Of a stretch of 64,000 bases of DNA, positions 48,869 to 57,749 are shown one piece after another. This stretch comes from Saprospiraceae bacterium. GTDB lineage: Bacteria; Bacteroidota; Bacteroidia; Chitinophagales; Saprospiraceae. Below the pieces are notes generated by a model. The model worked only from the letters and a program-made list of their open reading frames with translations. It had not been told where the DNA came from and searched no databases. A program made the translations under genes and the position numbers. The stretch spans positions 44,987 to 108,986 of the forward strand of contig JAJCYH010000027.1 of NCBI GenBank assembly GCA_029262995.1, in the 5' to 3' direction. The stretch's first letter is position 1, and every line of letters starts with the position of its first letter.

Positions 48869-50086
48869 ATGAAACAGGCACAAATACAGGGTTTAAATAT
48901 ATTGGATTTAGTCGCAAAATACAAAGCTCCTCTATATATCTACGATAGTACACAGATGGAAGAGAATTACAATCGCTTTGTAAATGCTTTTGATGTCAAA
49001 TCTTTAAAAGTGCATTATGCATGTAAAGCTTTATCTAATCTATCTGTCTTGAAAGTATTTAATCGATGTGGAGCAGGTCTAGATTGTGTTTCGATTCAGG
49101 AGATCAAACTTGGTCTATTGGCAGGGTTTTCTCCTGAGGATATATTGTTTACACCGAATAATATTTCTGAAACTGAATATGATGAAGCAGTAGCCAAGGG
49201 GGTGAAAATTAATATCGATAATTTTGAAATGCTGGAATATTTTGGCTCCAAATATCCAGAAGTCCCTATATGTTTAAGAATTAATCCTCATGTAATGGGG
49301 GGAGGAAACCGTAAGATTTCTGTTGGCCATATAGGATCTAAGTTTGGTATTTCTATACATCAGATACCGCTTTTAGAAAGATTGGTTAAAACTTATCAAA
49401 TCAATGTTGAGGGAATTCATGTGCATACTGGTTCTGACATATTAGATTCTGAAATCTTTATTTATGCCGCTGAAGTAATATTGGATGTCGTAGATAAATT
49501 TGATACAATAAAATATGTTGATTTTGGTAGTGGCTTTAAAGTAGCCTATGAACAAGGAGGTCTTGAAACAAATATAGAAGACTTTGGTGCTAAGTTCAGT
49601 GAGATGTTTAATATGTATTGCAATAAGAGGGGAGCGGATTTGGAATTGAAATTCGAACCTGGTAAATATCTTGTCAGCAATGCTGGTTATTTCTTGTGTA
49701 ATGTAAATCTAATTAAACAAACACCTGCAACAAATTTTGTAGGTGTTGACTCTGGAATGAATCATTTAATTCGGCCAATGTTTTATGACGCTTATCATGA
49801 AATTGTCAACATCAGCAATTCAGAAGATCAGATAAAGATATATTCTGTTGTTGGATACATTTGTGAAACGGATACCTTTGGTGTTGATCGAAGAATTTCA
49901 CAAGTTCGTAAAGGCGATATTCTTATGTTCAAAAATGCGGGAGCTTATTGTTATTCAATGTCTTCAAACTATAACTCTAGGTATAGACCTGCGGAAGTAA
50001 TGGTTCATAAAGGCATCGACTACCTTATCCGAGAAAGAGAAACTTTTGATGATTTGGTCAAGGGACAAATTGAAATCGAATTATAG
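48869..50086 (+). CDS. lysA: Diaminopimelate decarboxylase
   Basis: This 405-residue PLP enzyme converts meso-diaminopimelate to L-lysine. PLP lysine K53 is in HYACKAL, HVHTGSD is near residue 190, the phosphate-binding DFGSGF is near 225, EPGKYLVSNAG is near 275 and the cross-subunit catalytic motif is CETDTFG near 342. It starts a plus-strand unit divergent from dnaG and ends 7 bp from the convergent DUF4252 gene. Confidence 0.95.
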   Translation: MKQAQIQGLNILDLVAKYKAPLYIYDSTQMEENYNRFVNAFDVKSLKVHYACKALSNLSVLKVFNRCGAGLDCVSIQEIKLGLLAGFSPEDILFTPNNISETEYDEAVAKGVKINIDNFEMLEYFGSKYPEVPICLRINPHVMGGGNRKISVGHIGSKFGISIHQIPLLERLVKTYQINVEGIHVHTGSDILDSEIFIYAAEVILDVVDKFDTIKYVDFGSGFKVAYEQGGLETNIEDFGAKFSEMFNMYCNKRGADLELKFEPGKYLVSNAGYFLCNVNLIKQTPATNFVGVDSGMNHLIRPMFYDAYHEIVNISNSEDQIKIYSVVGYICETDTFGVDRRISQVRKGDILMFKNAGAYCYSMSSNYNSRYRPAEVMVHKGIDYLIRERETFDDLVKGQIEIEL

Positions 50087-50102
50087 TTTTATATTATAAT
50101 TC
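50078..50102. terminator. Possible bidirectional terminator between lysA and the DUF4252 gene
   Basis: A perfect 8-bp inverted repeat (50078-50085 with 50095-50102) spans both stop codons. The stem is only A/T-rich, so termination strength is uncertain. Confidence 0.45.
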
Positions 50103-50615
50103 TTTCCAATTTTTATAAAACTGAAGCTCCTGCAAGCGGTCCATATCTATGTTTGATTTGATATTAAGAAAAACAGATTGATCATCTATGTCAAGAACGG
50201 ATATTACCATGCGGTTGATAATATTTCCGTCAAAGGATGCCCAAAAGTGAACAATTGATCCTTCATCAACAACTTCAACCAATGGTTCATAGTTGTTTTC
50301 AACCATGTAGTTTTTCAACGAGTTAAACTTTGTTTTAAAGTCATTTGGAAGACACTCACTAATTACGAATCTCAATTTCTTGATATGACCTGTCAACTCC
50401 TTTATGATTAGTCTGTCTTCATCATCCATATCATGGATTGCAATATTGCCTGTCAATTTTATGATCCAGCCTGGCAATGTCATCGCTATTGACGTGTCTG
50501 CTTTTTTGATATAGTTAATGAACTTATCAGGACTGGTGGATTGACCCAATAGGCTACTGATCGAAAATGAAATAACAACCAATACTGCAAATATGTATTT
50601 AAAGATGCTTTTCAT
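50094..50615 (-). CDS. DUF4252 secreted protein (second of pair)
   Basis: This 173-residue protein has a signal peptide ending SLLGQ. The fold is mixed alpha/beta with IKKLRFVISE in the middle and a hydrophobic SVFLNIKSNIDMDRLQEL near the end, matching the layout of DUF4252 proteins and of its neighbour at 50667-51185. DUF4252 genes commonly follow ECF sigma/anti-sigma genes in Bacteroidota, as here. The function is unknown. Confidence 0.8.
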   Translation of the reverse strand: MKSIFKYIFAVLVVISFSISSLLGQSTSPDKFINYIKKADTSIAMTLPGWIIKLTGNIAIHDMDDEDRLIIKELTGHIKKLRFVISECLPNDFKTKFNSLKNYMVENNYEPLVEVVDEGSIVHFWASFDGNIINRMVISVLDIDDQSVFLNIKSNIDMDRLQELQFYKNWKEL

Positions 50616-50666
50616 ATCAATTGATTTGGTAATAAAAGTAGAATTGTATTCAGTTGGTTAAGTAAT

Positions 50667-51185
50667 TTACTCTTTATCAAGTTTTTCTAGGTGTTCAATA
50701 CCATCGATATCCATATTCTTAGCCAACTTAGCCAGTTTGTCAAGATGGATTTTACCGATAAAACTTAACATAACAAATTCATCTTTTCCACCAACAAGTA
50801 AAAGCATTTCATTGACGATATTACCGTTCTCTTGATCTTTGACCATTATTTTGACATTTTGACCTACGTCTCTTACGGTCATCAATTCTTCGTATTCTTT
50901 AGCATTGATTTTTGCAATAGCTTCTTCATAAAACTTCATTGGAGTGATATACGTTTTTAAAATTTTAAGACCTTTCATTTCTTTGATCATTTCAAGAACT
51001 TCTGGATCTTTAACTTCTTCAGCTGCAAGAGTTGCAATCATTTCAAACAACTTAGGGCTGACATTGACAATTGTAAAACGATCATCGTTTTTGTATTGAT
51101 CAAAATATTTGGTAATGGCATCATTCTGACCTACTAAGGTTTGTGTAAATACGAGTAGGATAAAGGCAGACAATAATTTTTTCAT
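50667..51185 (-). CDS. DUF4252 secreted protein (first of pair)
   Basis: This 172-residue protein has a signal peptide ending LVGQ. It contains KGLKILKTYI, a conserved Y..A......YEELMTVRD segment, VKIMVKDQENGNIVNEMLLLVGGKDEFVMLSFIGKIHLDKLAKLA and an acidic tail, all typical of DUF4252. It lies 27 bp downstream of the anti-sigma-like gene and is probably part of the sigma regulon or its output. The function is unknown. Confidence 0.85.
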   Translation of the reverse strand: MKKLLSAFILLVFTQTLVGQNDAITKYFDQYKNDDRFTIVNVSPKLFEMIATLAAEEVKDPEVLEMIKEMKGLKILKTYITPMKFYEEAIAKINAKEYEELMTVRDVGQNVKIMVKDQENGNIVNEMLLLVGGKDEFVMLSFIGKIHLDKLAKLAKNMDIDGIEHLEKLDKE

Positions 51186-51212
51186 TTTTTAGACATTTTA
51201 AGGGTTAACTAA

Positions 51213-51683
51213 TTATTTATCAAAATTGAAGACAGCTGTTTTTTCAAATTGCTTCATATGGGAAACTTCCTTTGTTCCTTTGTCAAGATTGTGTCCGACA
51301 AATCCCAATGCATCCAGGGTTATCTGAAGAGCTTCTTCAGGGTTTTGCAATTCCGTATATTTGTTTTTGTATATGGTATCTGAGCTGTTGCCAATCCAAA
51401 TTTTATTAATAGTAAATAGCAGCAACAAGGAGGCGGCAATGGCAATTACTCTTGGAACAATAAATCTTAATTTGTTTTTTTTGCTTTGCGCAAAAGATAA
51501 ATCTGGTACAAATTCATAGTCCAGGTTCTTTTCTTCATCAAAATATCTGAAAAGAGCAATATAAGACTGATGATCTCCAGCTACATTATCTGAAAGCATG
51601 TATTCTTTTATGGCATTCTCTTCTTCAATTGAAGTCTCACCGTTCCAATACTTTTCTAATATGTTGTCAATATCATGGTTCAT
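51213..51683 (-). CDS. Anti-sigma-factor-like single-span membrane protein
   Basis: This 156-residue protein has an N-terminal cytosolic part (NILEKYWNGETSIEEENAIKEYM, resembling anti-sigma N-termini), one membrane helix at about 77-96 and a short periplasmic tail. Its start overlaps the end of the sigma factor gene by 4 bases (ATGA), so the two are translationally coupled. This topology and position suggest it sequesters the ECF sigma factor; no zinc-binding H-x3-C-x2-C motif is present. Confidence 0.75.
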   Translation of the reverse strand: MNHDIDNILEKYWNGETSIEEENAIKEYMLSDNVAGDHQSYIALFRYFDEEKNLDYEFVPDLSFAQSKKNKLRFIVPRVIAIAASLLLLFTINKIWIGNSSDTIYKNKYTELQNPEEALQITLDALGFVGHNLDKGTKEVSHMKQFEKTAVFNFDK

Positions 51684-52180
51684 GATATACGTGTTTTAAA
51701 ATGTTCTTTAATTTGCATTCTTGCTCTAAACAAATAAACCTTTACCTTTTCAAGGGAATAGCCAGTAATTTCTGAGATCTCTTTATAAGAGTATCCTTCA
51801 ATGTCACGCAATTCCAATACAGTCCTATGGTTTTCAGCCATTTTATCAACAAAGGCTCTAACAGTACGATATTCATCTTTTGCGATTGCTATTCGCTCTG
51901 GATCTGCACTATTGGATTGAATATCATAATGCTGATCTAGATCAGAGGTTTCTACTTTTCGGGATCTTAATAAGTCTATGGACATATTCCTAGTGATTGT
52001 CATGCAATAAGCTTCTTTGTTATCGACACCCTGAACCGTATCCCATTTATTCCAAATTTTTACTAAAGAATCCTGTACTACATCTCTTGCTTCCTCTTGA
52101 TTTCTAACAATGCGAAAGGCAATGCGATACATTTTATCTTTTATCTGACTGACGATATGATTAAATTCTTTGACCTGCAT
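51680..52180 (-). CDS. ECF RNA polymerase sigma factor (sigma-70 family)
   Basis: This 166-residue protein has region 2 (FRIVRNQEEARDVVQDSLVKIW, then AYCMTITRNMSIDLLRSRK) and a region 4 helix-turn-helix (LELRDIEGYSYKEISEITGYSLEKVKVYLFRARMQIK). It directs RNA polymerase to a specific regulon. It heads the module sigma, anti-sigma-like, DUF4252, DUF4252, and probably controls its own operon. Confidence 0.93.
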   Translation of the reverse strand: MQVKEFNHIVSQIKDKMYRIAFRIVRNQEEARDVVQDSLVKIWNKWDTVQGVDNKEAYCMTITRNMSIDLLRSRKVETSDLDQHYDIQSNSADPERIAIAKDEYRTVRAFVDKMAENHRTVLELRDIEGYSYKEISEITGYSLEKVKVYLFRARMQIKEHFKTRIS

Positions 52181-52337
52181 CTTTTAGAAATATGACCAGA
52201 ACGCTATGGTTTTATAAATTCATCTAAAATTATCATTAAGTTGAGTCTAATTTTAAATGCTTTATTATCCTGACGACCTTATTCCTGAATTGTTACAGAA
52301 AAAGTCTTTTTTTTGAGGAATAATATAAAAGCTGAAT

Positions 52338-53888
52338 TTGAAGAAAATTGACAAATTGGTATTACTCGACTTTCTCCCGCCATATCTGATGGCATTTTTC
52401 ATCGCGGAGTTTGTTTTGGTAATGCAGTTTTTATGGAAATATATTGACGAGATTATTGGTAAGGGCTTTTCTTTGGGTGTGCTACTGGAAATGATCTTTT
52501 ACTTTTCAGTCAGAATAATACCTGAAGCTGTCCCTGTTTCGATATTAATTGCCTCTGTAATGGTATTTGGTAATCTTGCTGAAAAATATGAGATTTCCGC
52601 CATAAAGTCTTCAGGGGTTTCTCTAATGCGAATAATGTGGATAGCCATTTTGATTTCAATTGCGACGGCAGGCTTTTCGCTCCTTGCTTCCAATTACCTT
52701 AAGCCTCGTGCCAATTACAAATTTATATACAGATTCAACTCAATAAGAAAGCAAAAGCCTGCATTAAACATATCAGAAGGAACATTTAGCAAAGACTTTA
52801 GAAATTTTGTAATTAGAGTAGGCGAGAAAGATGAGAATTCTGGAATAATAAGAGATGTACTGGTTTATGATCATACTTCCCCTGACAGAAGGAAGGTTAA
52901 TATGCTAATTGCTGAGAAAGGTATCATGTACTCAAGTAATAATGATAATTTCTTTGTAATGGAACTGGAAAATGGCGAGCAATACAGAGAGTTAGACAAG
53001 GCTAAAAAGAAGATAGGGGATAATTCGGAGCCCTTCATGCGAACCAGTTTTCGAAAATGGACAAAAGTATTTGATATGTCCGAATTTGATTTGGAAGCCT
53101 CCAGCCTTAATCTTCAAAGAAAGGAATATGATTTATTGAATGCAGGGCAACTAATTGCTGCCATCGATTCTATTGATCGAGATATCGTTATTAATAAAAA
53201 CAAGGCGGTATACGATTTTGCTAACATCATAAATGATGACCGCTCAGAGGAACTAAAAGACAAGGAGCCTGCGCAAAACAAAGAGTTACCTGAGCAACTT
53301 CAAGAAGCTATTAAAAAATCAGATGAGCATGATAGGCAGATGTCCAGAGCTAATAGAATTAGTTATATGGCTTTCGATCGCCCTGAAGATCAGAATCTAA
53401 TAGACTCGATTTCCATTTTGTCAAGCTTTAAGGAGAAGGATCAAAAATTTCTAATAAAAGCTGCAAAGTATACTGCAGAAAAGAGACATGAACGTATTGC
53501 TAGTGTATCACGACAAGCTGAAAGCATTGCATTTTCAAGAGCACAATATGTCTTGAGACTGCATCAACAATATTCGTGGGCAGTAATATGCATTGTCTTT
53601 CTATTTATTGGTGCTCCACTGGGAAGTATTGTGAAAAAAGGTGGTTATGGTTATCCCTTATTAATTGCCATCTTATTCTTTATGATTTTTATTGTACTCA
53701 ATATCTTGGGTGAAAGACTTTGCAAAAGTATGTCAATTGGTCCCGTACTTGCTGCATGGTTACCTAATTTAGTGATTGTGCCAATGGCTGTGTTTCTTAC
53801 GTATCGTGCAATTAATGACATTAACTTCAGTGATATAAGAGGCTTTTTTGCGAAAAGCAAAAAAAAATTAAGTAAGCTCAAATCTTAA
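52338..53888 (+). CDS. LptF/LptG-family lipopolysaccharide export permease
   Basis: This 516-residue inner-membrane protein has three N-terminal spans (about 8-30, 55-78, 95-115), a large periplasmic beta-jellyroll domain (about 130-300), a charged segment (about 300-380), and three C-terminal spans (about 412-495). It works with LptB and LptC to extract LPS. It starts with TTG, directly encoding KKIDKLVLLDFL; there is no in-frame ATG upstream. Its 3' end overlaps the convergent YigZ gene by 21 bases. Confidence 0.88.
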   Translation: MKKIDKLVLLDFLPPYLMAFFIAEFVLVMQFLWKYIDEIIGKGFSLGVLLEMIFYFSVRIIPEAVPVSILIASVMVFGNLAEKYEISAIKSSGVSLMRIMWIAILISIATAGFSLLASNYLKPRANYKFIYRFNSIRKQKPALNISEGTFSKDFRNFVIRVGEKDENSGIIRDVLVYDHTSPDRRKVNMLIAEKGIMYSSNNDNFFVMELENGEQYRELDKAKKKIGDNSEPFMRTSFRKWTKVFDMSEFDLEASSLNLQRKEYDLLNAGQLIAAIDSIDRDIVINKNKAVYDFANIINDDRSEELKDKEPAQNKELPEQLQEAIKKSDEHDRQMSRANRISYMAFDRPEDQNLIDSISILSSFKEKDQKFLIKAAKYTAEKRHERIASVSRQAESIAFSRAQYVLRLHQQYSWAVICIVFLFIGAPLGSIVKKGGYGYPLLIAILFFMIFIVLNILGERLCKSMSIGPVLAAWLPNLVIVPMAVFLTYRAINDINFSDIRGFFAKSKKKLSKLKS

Positions 53889-54518
53889 GCCATCTACCGT
53901 TGTATCTTCTTCGATATCATTTGGTGACCGTGATAATAAAGAAGCCTTTAAATTTCTTATTGACTGGTCATATTGACTTAATCTAACATTTAATTGAATT
54001 GAGGGGTTCGCGTCAAATGAGCTGCTTACAATTTCAAGTTGCAATCCCTTAATAGAATCCATTAATGGTCCCATTATGCTGTAATCAAAATGCAATATTA
54101 ATTTTTTTACAAGATAACATGTCTGAATTTCTGAATTTTGAATCGCCAGTGAAGTAGATTCACTATAGGCATGTATTAGCCCTGATGTGCCAAGCTTAGT
54201 GCCACCAAAATACCTTACTACAATGCATGCAGCATCTTTTAAATTATTACTCAGCAGTTGATTGTATATCGGTTTGCCTGCTGTTCCAGATGGTTCACCA
54301 TCGTCGTTGTATCTGAAATGATTTTCATCTTTTAGCCTATAGGCAAAACAATGATGATTGGCTTTATGATGATTGCTTTTTATTTCTGATAACCAGGAAG
54401 AAAATTCATCCTCACTAGTAATGTGAGTAAGGTAGGCAATGAACTTAGATCCACGATCCTTGAATTCTGCTTCAACAGCTTGTTTGATGGTATAATATTT
54501 ATCTAGCTCTTCTTCCAT
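53868..54518 (-). CDS. yigZ: YigZ/IMPACT-family protein
   Basis: This 216-residue protein has an N-terminal UPF0029 domain with the family motifs FKDRGSKFIAYLTH, HHCFAYRL, DDGEPSGTAGKPI and VVRYFGGTKLGTSGLIHAYSE, and a C-terminal DUF1949 ferredoxin-like domain. It is thought to act on translation or ribosome function. The C-terminus overlaps lptF/G by 21 bases; the DMT transporter gene lies 3 bp upstream, so they are one operon. Confidence 0.93.
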   Translation of the reverse strand: MEEELDKYYTIKQAVEAEFKDRGSKFIAYLTHITSEDEFSSWLSEIKSNHHKANHHCFAYRLKDENHFRYNDDGEPSGTAGKPIYNQLLSNNLKDAACIVVRYFGGTKLGTSGLIHAYSESTSLAIQNSEIQTCYLVKKLILHFDYSIMGPLMDSIKGLQLEIVSSSFDANPSIQLNVRLSQYDQSIRNLKASLLSRSPNDIEEDTTVDGLRFELT

Positions 54519-54521
54519 AAA

Positions 54522-55376
54522 TTATATAGAAAAGAGGACTACTGAGATAAGTGCCAAAACAAGGCCAATTGTATTTGCAAAAGACAACTTTTCTTTAAAG
54601 GCGACAAACGCAATTATAGTTGTGCCTATTATAGTCCCAATATTATTTATGGGGAAGAGCAAAGCACCATTCCAGCCTTGGTCCAATCCAAGGATGATAA
54701 GATAGATAGTGAAAAAATTAGGAAGACCAATAAGTATACCTGCGATGATTTCTTTGATCGTAAAATCAAAGCTTCTAGTGATAAATATAAATATCAATCC
54801 CCAGATACCAGCTAGACCAAATAGGCAAGTCGTAAATTGCATTCCGTGTTCACCTATTTTATTGGTTTCCTGTGCATAAAAGAGGGATACTTCAATAAAT
54901 CCGCTTCCAGCCAATACCAAAATAGGCAGATACCAGTATTTTCTGATGGCTTCTATTTTCTGAAACGATTTGTTGGGTAAGTTAGACAGCACTATAGCAA
55001 TCAAAGTAAGAGGTATGGCAATTTTATTGGCTAATGATAAATTTTCTCCAAACAACAATACACCAACAATTACGGGAAATATCAGAGAAAGCTTTTGAAA
55101 AATACTAGTAATGATCATGCCGACCTTTTGGATAGTTAAGGCATTGACATTGAAAAAGATGATAAAGCAAATGCTTAGATATAAGGCATAAATAAACCAG
55201 TCTTGGTGAATAATTTCTTTGCTTAGCGCAAATTCTGACATTATGATTGAACCAAGTATAAAGCATGTGATATAGTTAATCGTTATAGCATGTAAATTCC
55301 GAACTTGAAATTGAGGCAATGATCGGAACAAAACAGCCAGAAGTACATTGCTTAATATGAGTATGGTGATTAACAG
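54522..55376 (-). CDS. EamA/DMT-family membrane transporter
   Basis: This roughly 285-residue protein has about ten membrane helices in two EamA halves; the second half has ISGLPNFFTIYLI- and PINNIGTIIGTTI-type helices and ends FSI. The first TTG (55331) would cut off helix 1. The open frame continues upstream as LLITILILSNVLLAVLF before QVRNLHAITINY, a pattern usual for family N-termini, back to CTG at 55376. No ATG, GTG or TTG lies between. The start is therefore probably CTG at 55376 (or ATT further up). The substrate is unknown. Confidence 0.75.
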   Translation of the reverse strand: MLITILILSNVLLAVLFRSLPQFQVRNLHAITINYITCFILGSIIMSEFALSKEIIHQDWFIYALYLSICFIIFFNVNALTIQKVGMIITSIFQKLSLIFPVIVGVLLFGENLSLANKIAIPLTLIAIVLSNLPNKSFQKIEAIRKYWYLPILVLAGSGFIEVSLFYAQETNKIGEHGMQFTTCLFGLAGIWGLIFIFITRSFDFTIKEIIAGILIGLPNFFTIYLIILGLDQGWNGALLFPINNIGTIIGTTIIAFVAFKEKLSFANTIGLVLALISVVLFSI

Positions 55377-55548
55377 ATCGTTAGCTTTTGATTTATAATT
55401 GAAATAGATACGGCGAGTGCAAATGTCTTAAATTTATCCTTATAAAAGTGAATCTAAATATAATTATGATTACAGCTATATTTTAGATAAATAACAAATT
55501 GATGAATATATAATTAAGATGATTTTCAATAGTTTGTAGAGAAAGCTA

Positions 55549-55577
55549 TTGGAAAATCTTTGCAGAATGTATATTTG
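55549..55577 (+). promoter_or_regulatory. Bacteroidota promoter of the DUF1599-DoxX-like operon
   Basis: TTG (55549-55551) and TATATTTG (55570-55577) are 18 bases apart, an excellent match to the TTTG/TAnnTTTG consensus. The expected start is near 55584, which argues for the downstream TTG start of the DUF1599 gene. Confidence 0.65.
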
Positions 55578-55593
55578 CGGAAAACTAATAGGC

Positions 55594-56142
55594 TTGACAA
55601 ACACAGATAGGCAATATGATGAAGTTATAGATCAGTGTCGTGAGACTTTCAAGTTAAAAACGATTGATTATGGAACAGCATGGCGAATACTCAGGCCATC
55701 CTCTCTAACCGATCAGATTCTGATTAAAGCTTACAGGATCAGAAGTATCCAAGAGAAGGGAATGATGAAAGTCAATGAAGGCATAGAAGGGGAGTTTTTA
55801 GCGATAATCAACTACAGTGTTATGGCTATGATTCAGTTGAAGTATGATGTTGAAGATGCCAATTACGATATGAACAAAGATGAAGTTTTTCAGATCTATG
55901 ATGCCTTAGTATCTGAAACAAAATCCCTAATGGCTGATAAGAATCATGATTACAGTGAAGCTTGGAGAGATATGCGAATCAGCAGTATGACTGATTTGAT
56001 ATTAATGAAGTTGTTGAGAATCAAGCAGATTGAAGAGAATGGTGGGCAAACATTAATATCTGAAGGTTTGCAGGCAAATTATCAAGATATATTAAACTAC
56101 GCAGTTTTTGCATTAATTCAATTGTCGGAAGGAAAAAATTAA
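55594..56142 (+). CDS. DUF1599 domain protein
   Basis: This protein of about 182 residues is built from two repeats of one motif: TIDYGTAWRILRPSSLTDQILIKAYRIRSI and HDYSEAWRDMRISSMTDLILMKLLRIKQI. Each is followed by EG...EF/YQDILNYA. This is the DUF1599 pattern. TTG at 55594 was chosen because a promoter occupies 55549-55577 and the family usually begins with T-D-x-QY-x-EV, as here (TNTDRQYDEV). The next gene starts 4 bp downstream. The function is unknown. Confidence 0.85.
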   Translation: MTNTDRQYDEVIDQCRETFKLKTIDYGTAWRILRPSSLTDQILIKAYRIRSIQEKGMMKVNEGIEGEFLAIINYSVMAMIQLKYDVEDANYDMNKDEVFQIYDALVSETKSLMADKNHDYSEAWRDMRISSMTDLILMKLLRIKQIEENGGQTLISEGLQANYQDILNYAVFALIQLSEGKN

Positions 56143-56146
56143 AATT

Positions 56147-57727
56147 ATGACTATAGGAACCTTGATCACTAATATTGGAATTGTCTCTATCATTTTAACT
56201 TTGATCATAGCTTTTGTTTTCAAAAGCTCAATGAAGTCATGGTGGATAAGTTTCCTCCAGAATTTTTGTGGTGTGTTGTTTATCTTTTCTGGTTGGGTGA
56301 AGGCGATAGACCCTTTGGGTACCGCCTATAAAATGGAGCAATATTTCGATGAGTTTTACAGTACATTTGAATCTACATGGTTTGGCTTTATTGCGCCTAT
56401 GTTTCCTGTATTTTCGAAATATGCGATTTGGTTTTCAGTGTTCATGATTGTTTTTGAGATTGTTCTTGGGATTATGCTTGTACTAGGAACTAAACCAAAA
56501 TTTACTGCATGGGCATTTCTTTCTCTAGTAGCTTTCTTTACAATATTAACTGGATTCACTTACTTGACGGGATATGTTCCTAGCGAGACCAATTTTTTCC
56601 AATTTGGTTCTTGGTCTGGTTTCGATGCTAACAATATGAAAGTTCAGGATTGCGGCTGTTTTGGTGATTTCATTAAACTGGAACCTAAAGTTTCGTTTTT
56701 TAAAGATGTCTTTCTAATGATTCCAGCGATTATTTTTGTATTAGCCTACAAAAAGAAACATCAATTGTTTACTGAACCCATTAGGAATGGAGTTATATCA
56801 GTGAGTATTATTGCATTGTTATTTTACTGTTTCTCTAATTATGTGTGGGATTTACCTCACACAGATTTTCGTCCTTTCAAAAAAGGCACTGATGTTAGGC
56901 AAGTGAGAGAAATGGAAGAAGATGCAATGGCTGCAGTTCAAATTACAGGATGGGTATTGAAGCATAATGAAACAGGAGAATCTATAACTGTTCCAAATGC
57001 AGATTACATGAGGGATTATACAAGCAAATATAAAGGTGTTTATTCAGTCATTGATCAAGTAAAAGATGAGCCAACTATTAAGTCAACTAAAATCAGTGAA
57101 TTTGAAATTACAGACCTTGATGGCAATGATTTAACAGAGGATATTTTATATAATGAAAAAGCACATTTCCTAATTGTTAATTATATGCTGATGGGTGATC
57201 CTGAAAAGAAAACGAGAATTGTTCAGGATTCTATATTCAATTTGGATACAACAATTATATTTAATTATGAAACGCTTAAGGCTGATCCAGCTTTCAATAG
57301 ATTGATTAAGCGAACGCCCAAGGGTGTTCCTATTGATATGACAGAATTTGGTGAACACATAGATACAAGTATTGTCAAATCATTCAAAGAAGTTGTAGAG
57401 CGCGAAGAAGAGTATATTGATCAAAATTGGAATTCTGCCTATTTGAAAAAGCATATTGAATCACTGAAACCATTTACTGATGCAGCAAAAGCTGACGGAT
57501 TTGAAGTTTTAATGGTTGTTGGTAAAGCTGGACCTACTGCGATTATGGATTTTGACTTGGCTACAGGCCTTGATTTGCACTATGGAATGGCAGATGATAT
57601 TTTGTTGAAGACGATCATCAGATCTAATCCAGGCATTGTACTATGGAAGGATGGAAAAATTCTAGACAAATGGCATATCAAGCAATTACCAAATTATGAG
57701 GAGGTCAAAGCTCAGTATTTAAATTAA
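56147..57727 (+). CDS. DoxX/MauE-like membrane protein (BT_3928 type)
   Basis: This 526-residue protein has an N-terminal membrane region with about five to six helices (residues 8-30, 38-55, 85-108, 118-140, 182-200, 212-232), similar to DoxX/MauE. A periplasmic domain of about 290 residues follows, ending in KAQYLN. The segment NMKVQDCGCFGDF around residue 170 resembles the conserved CGCFG motif of MauE-like proteins. It is co-transcribed with the DUF1599 gene, an association seen across Bacteroidota. A redox or thiol role is possible but unproven. Confidence 0.82.
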   Translation: MTIGTLITNIGIVSIILTLIIAFVFKSSMKSWWISFLQNFCGVLFIFSGWVKAIDPLGTAYKMEQYFDEFYSTFESTWFGFIAPMFPVFSKYAIWFSVFMIVFEIVLGIMLVLGTKPKFTAWAFLSLVAFFTILTGFTYLTGYVPSETNFFQFGSWSGFDANNMKVQDCGCFGDFIKLEPKVSFFKDVFLMIPAIIFVLAYKKKHQLFTEPIRNGVISVSIIALLFYCFSNYVWDLPHTDFRPFKKGTDVRQVREMEEDAMAAVQITGWVLKHNETGESITVPNADYMRDYTSKYKGVYSVIDQVKDEPTIKSTKISEFEITDLDGNDLTEDILYNEKAHFLIVNYMLMGDPEKKTRIVQDSIFNLDTTIIFNYETLKADPAFNRLIKRTPKGVPIDMTEFGEHIDTSIVKSFKEVVEREEEYIDQNWNSAYLKKHIESLKPFTDAAKADGFEVLMVVGKAGPTAIMDFDLATGLDLHYGMADDILLKTIIRSNPGIVLWKDGKILDKWHIKQLPNYEEVKAQYLN

Positions 57728-57749
57728 CTCAAGCACTAGATTAAATGAT

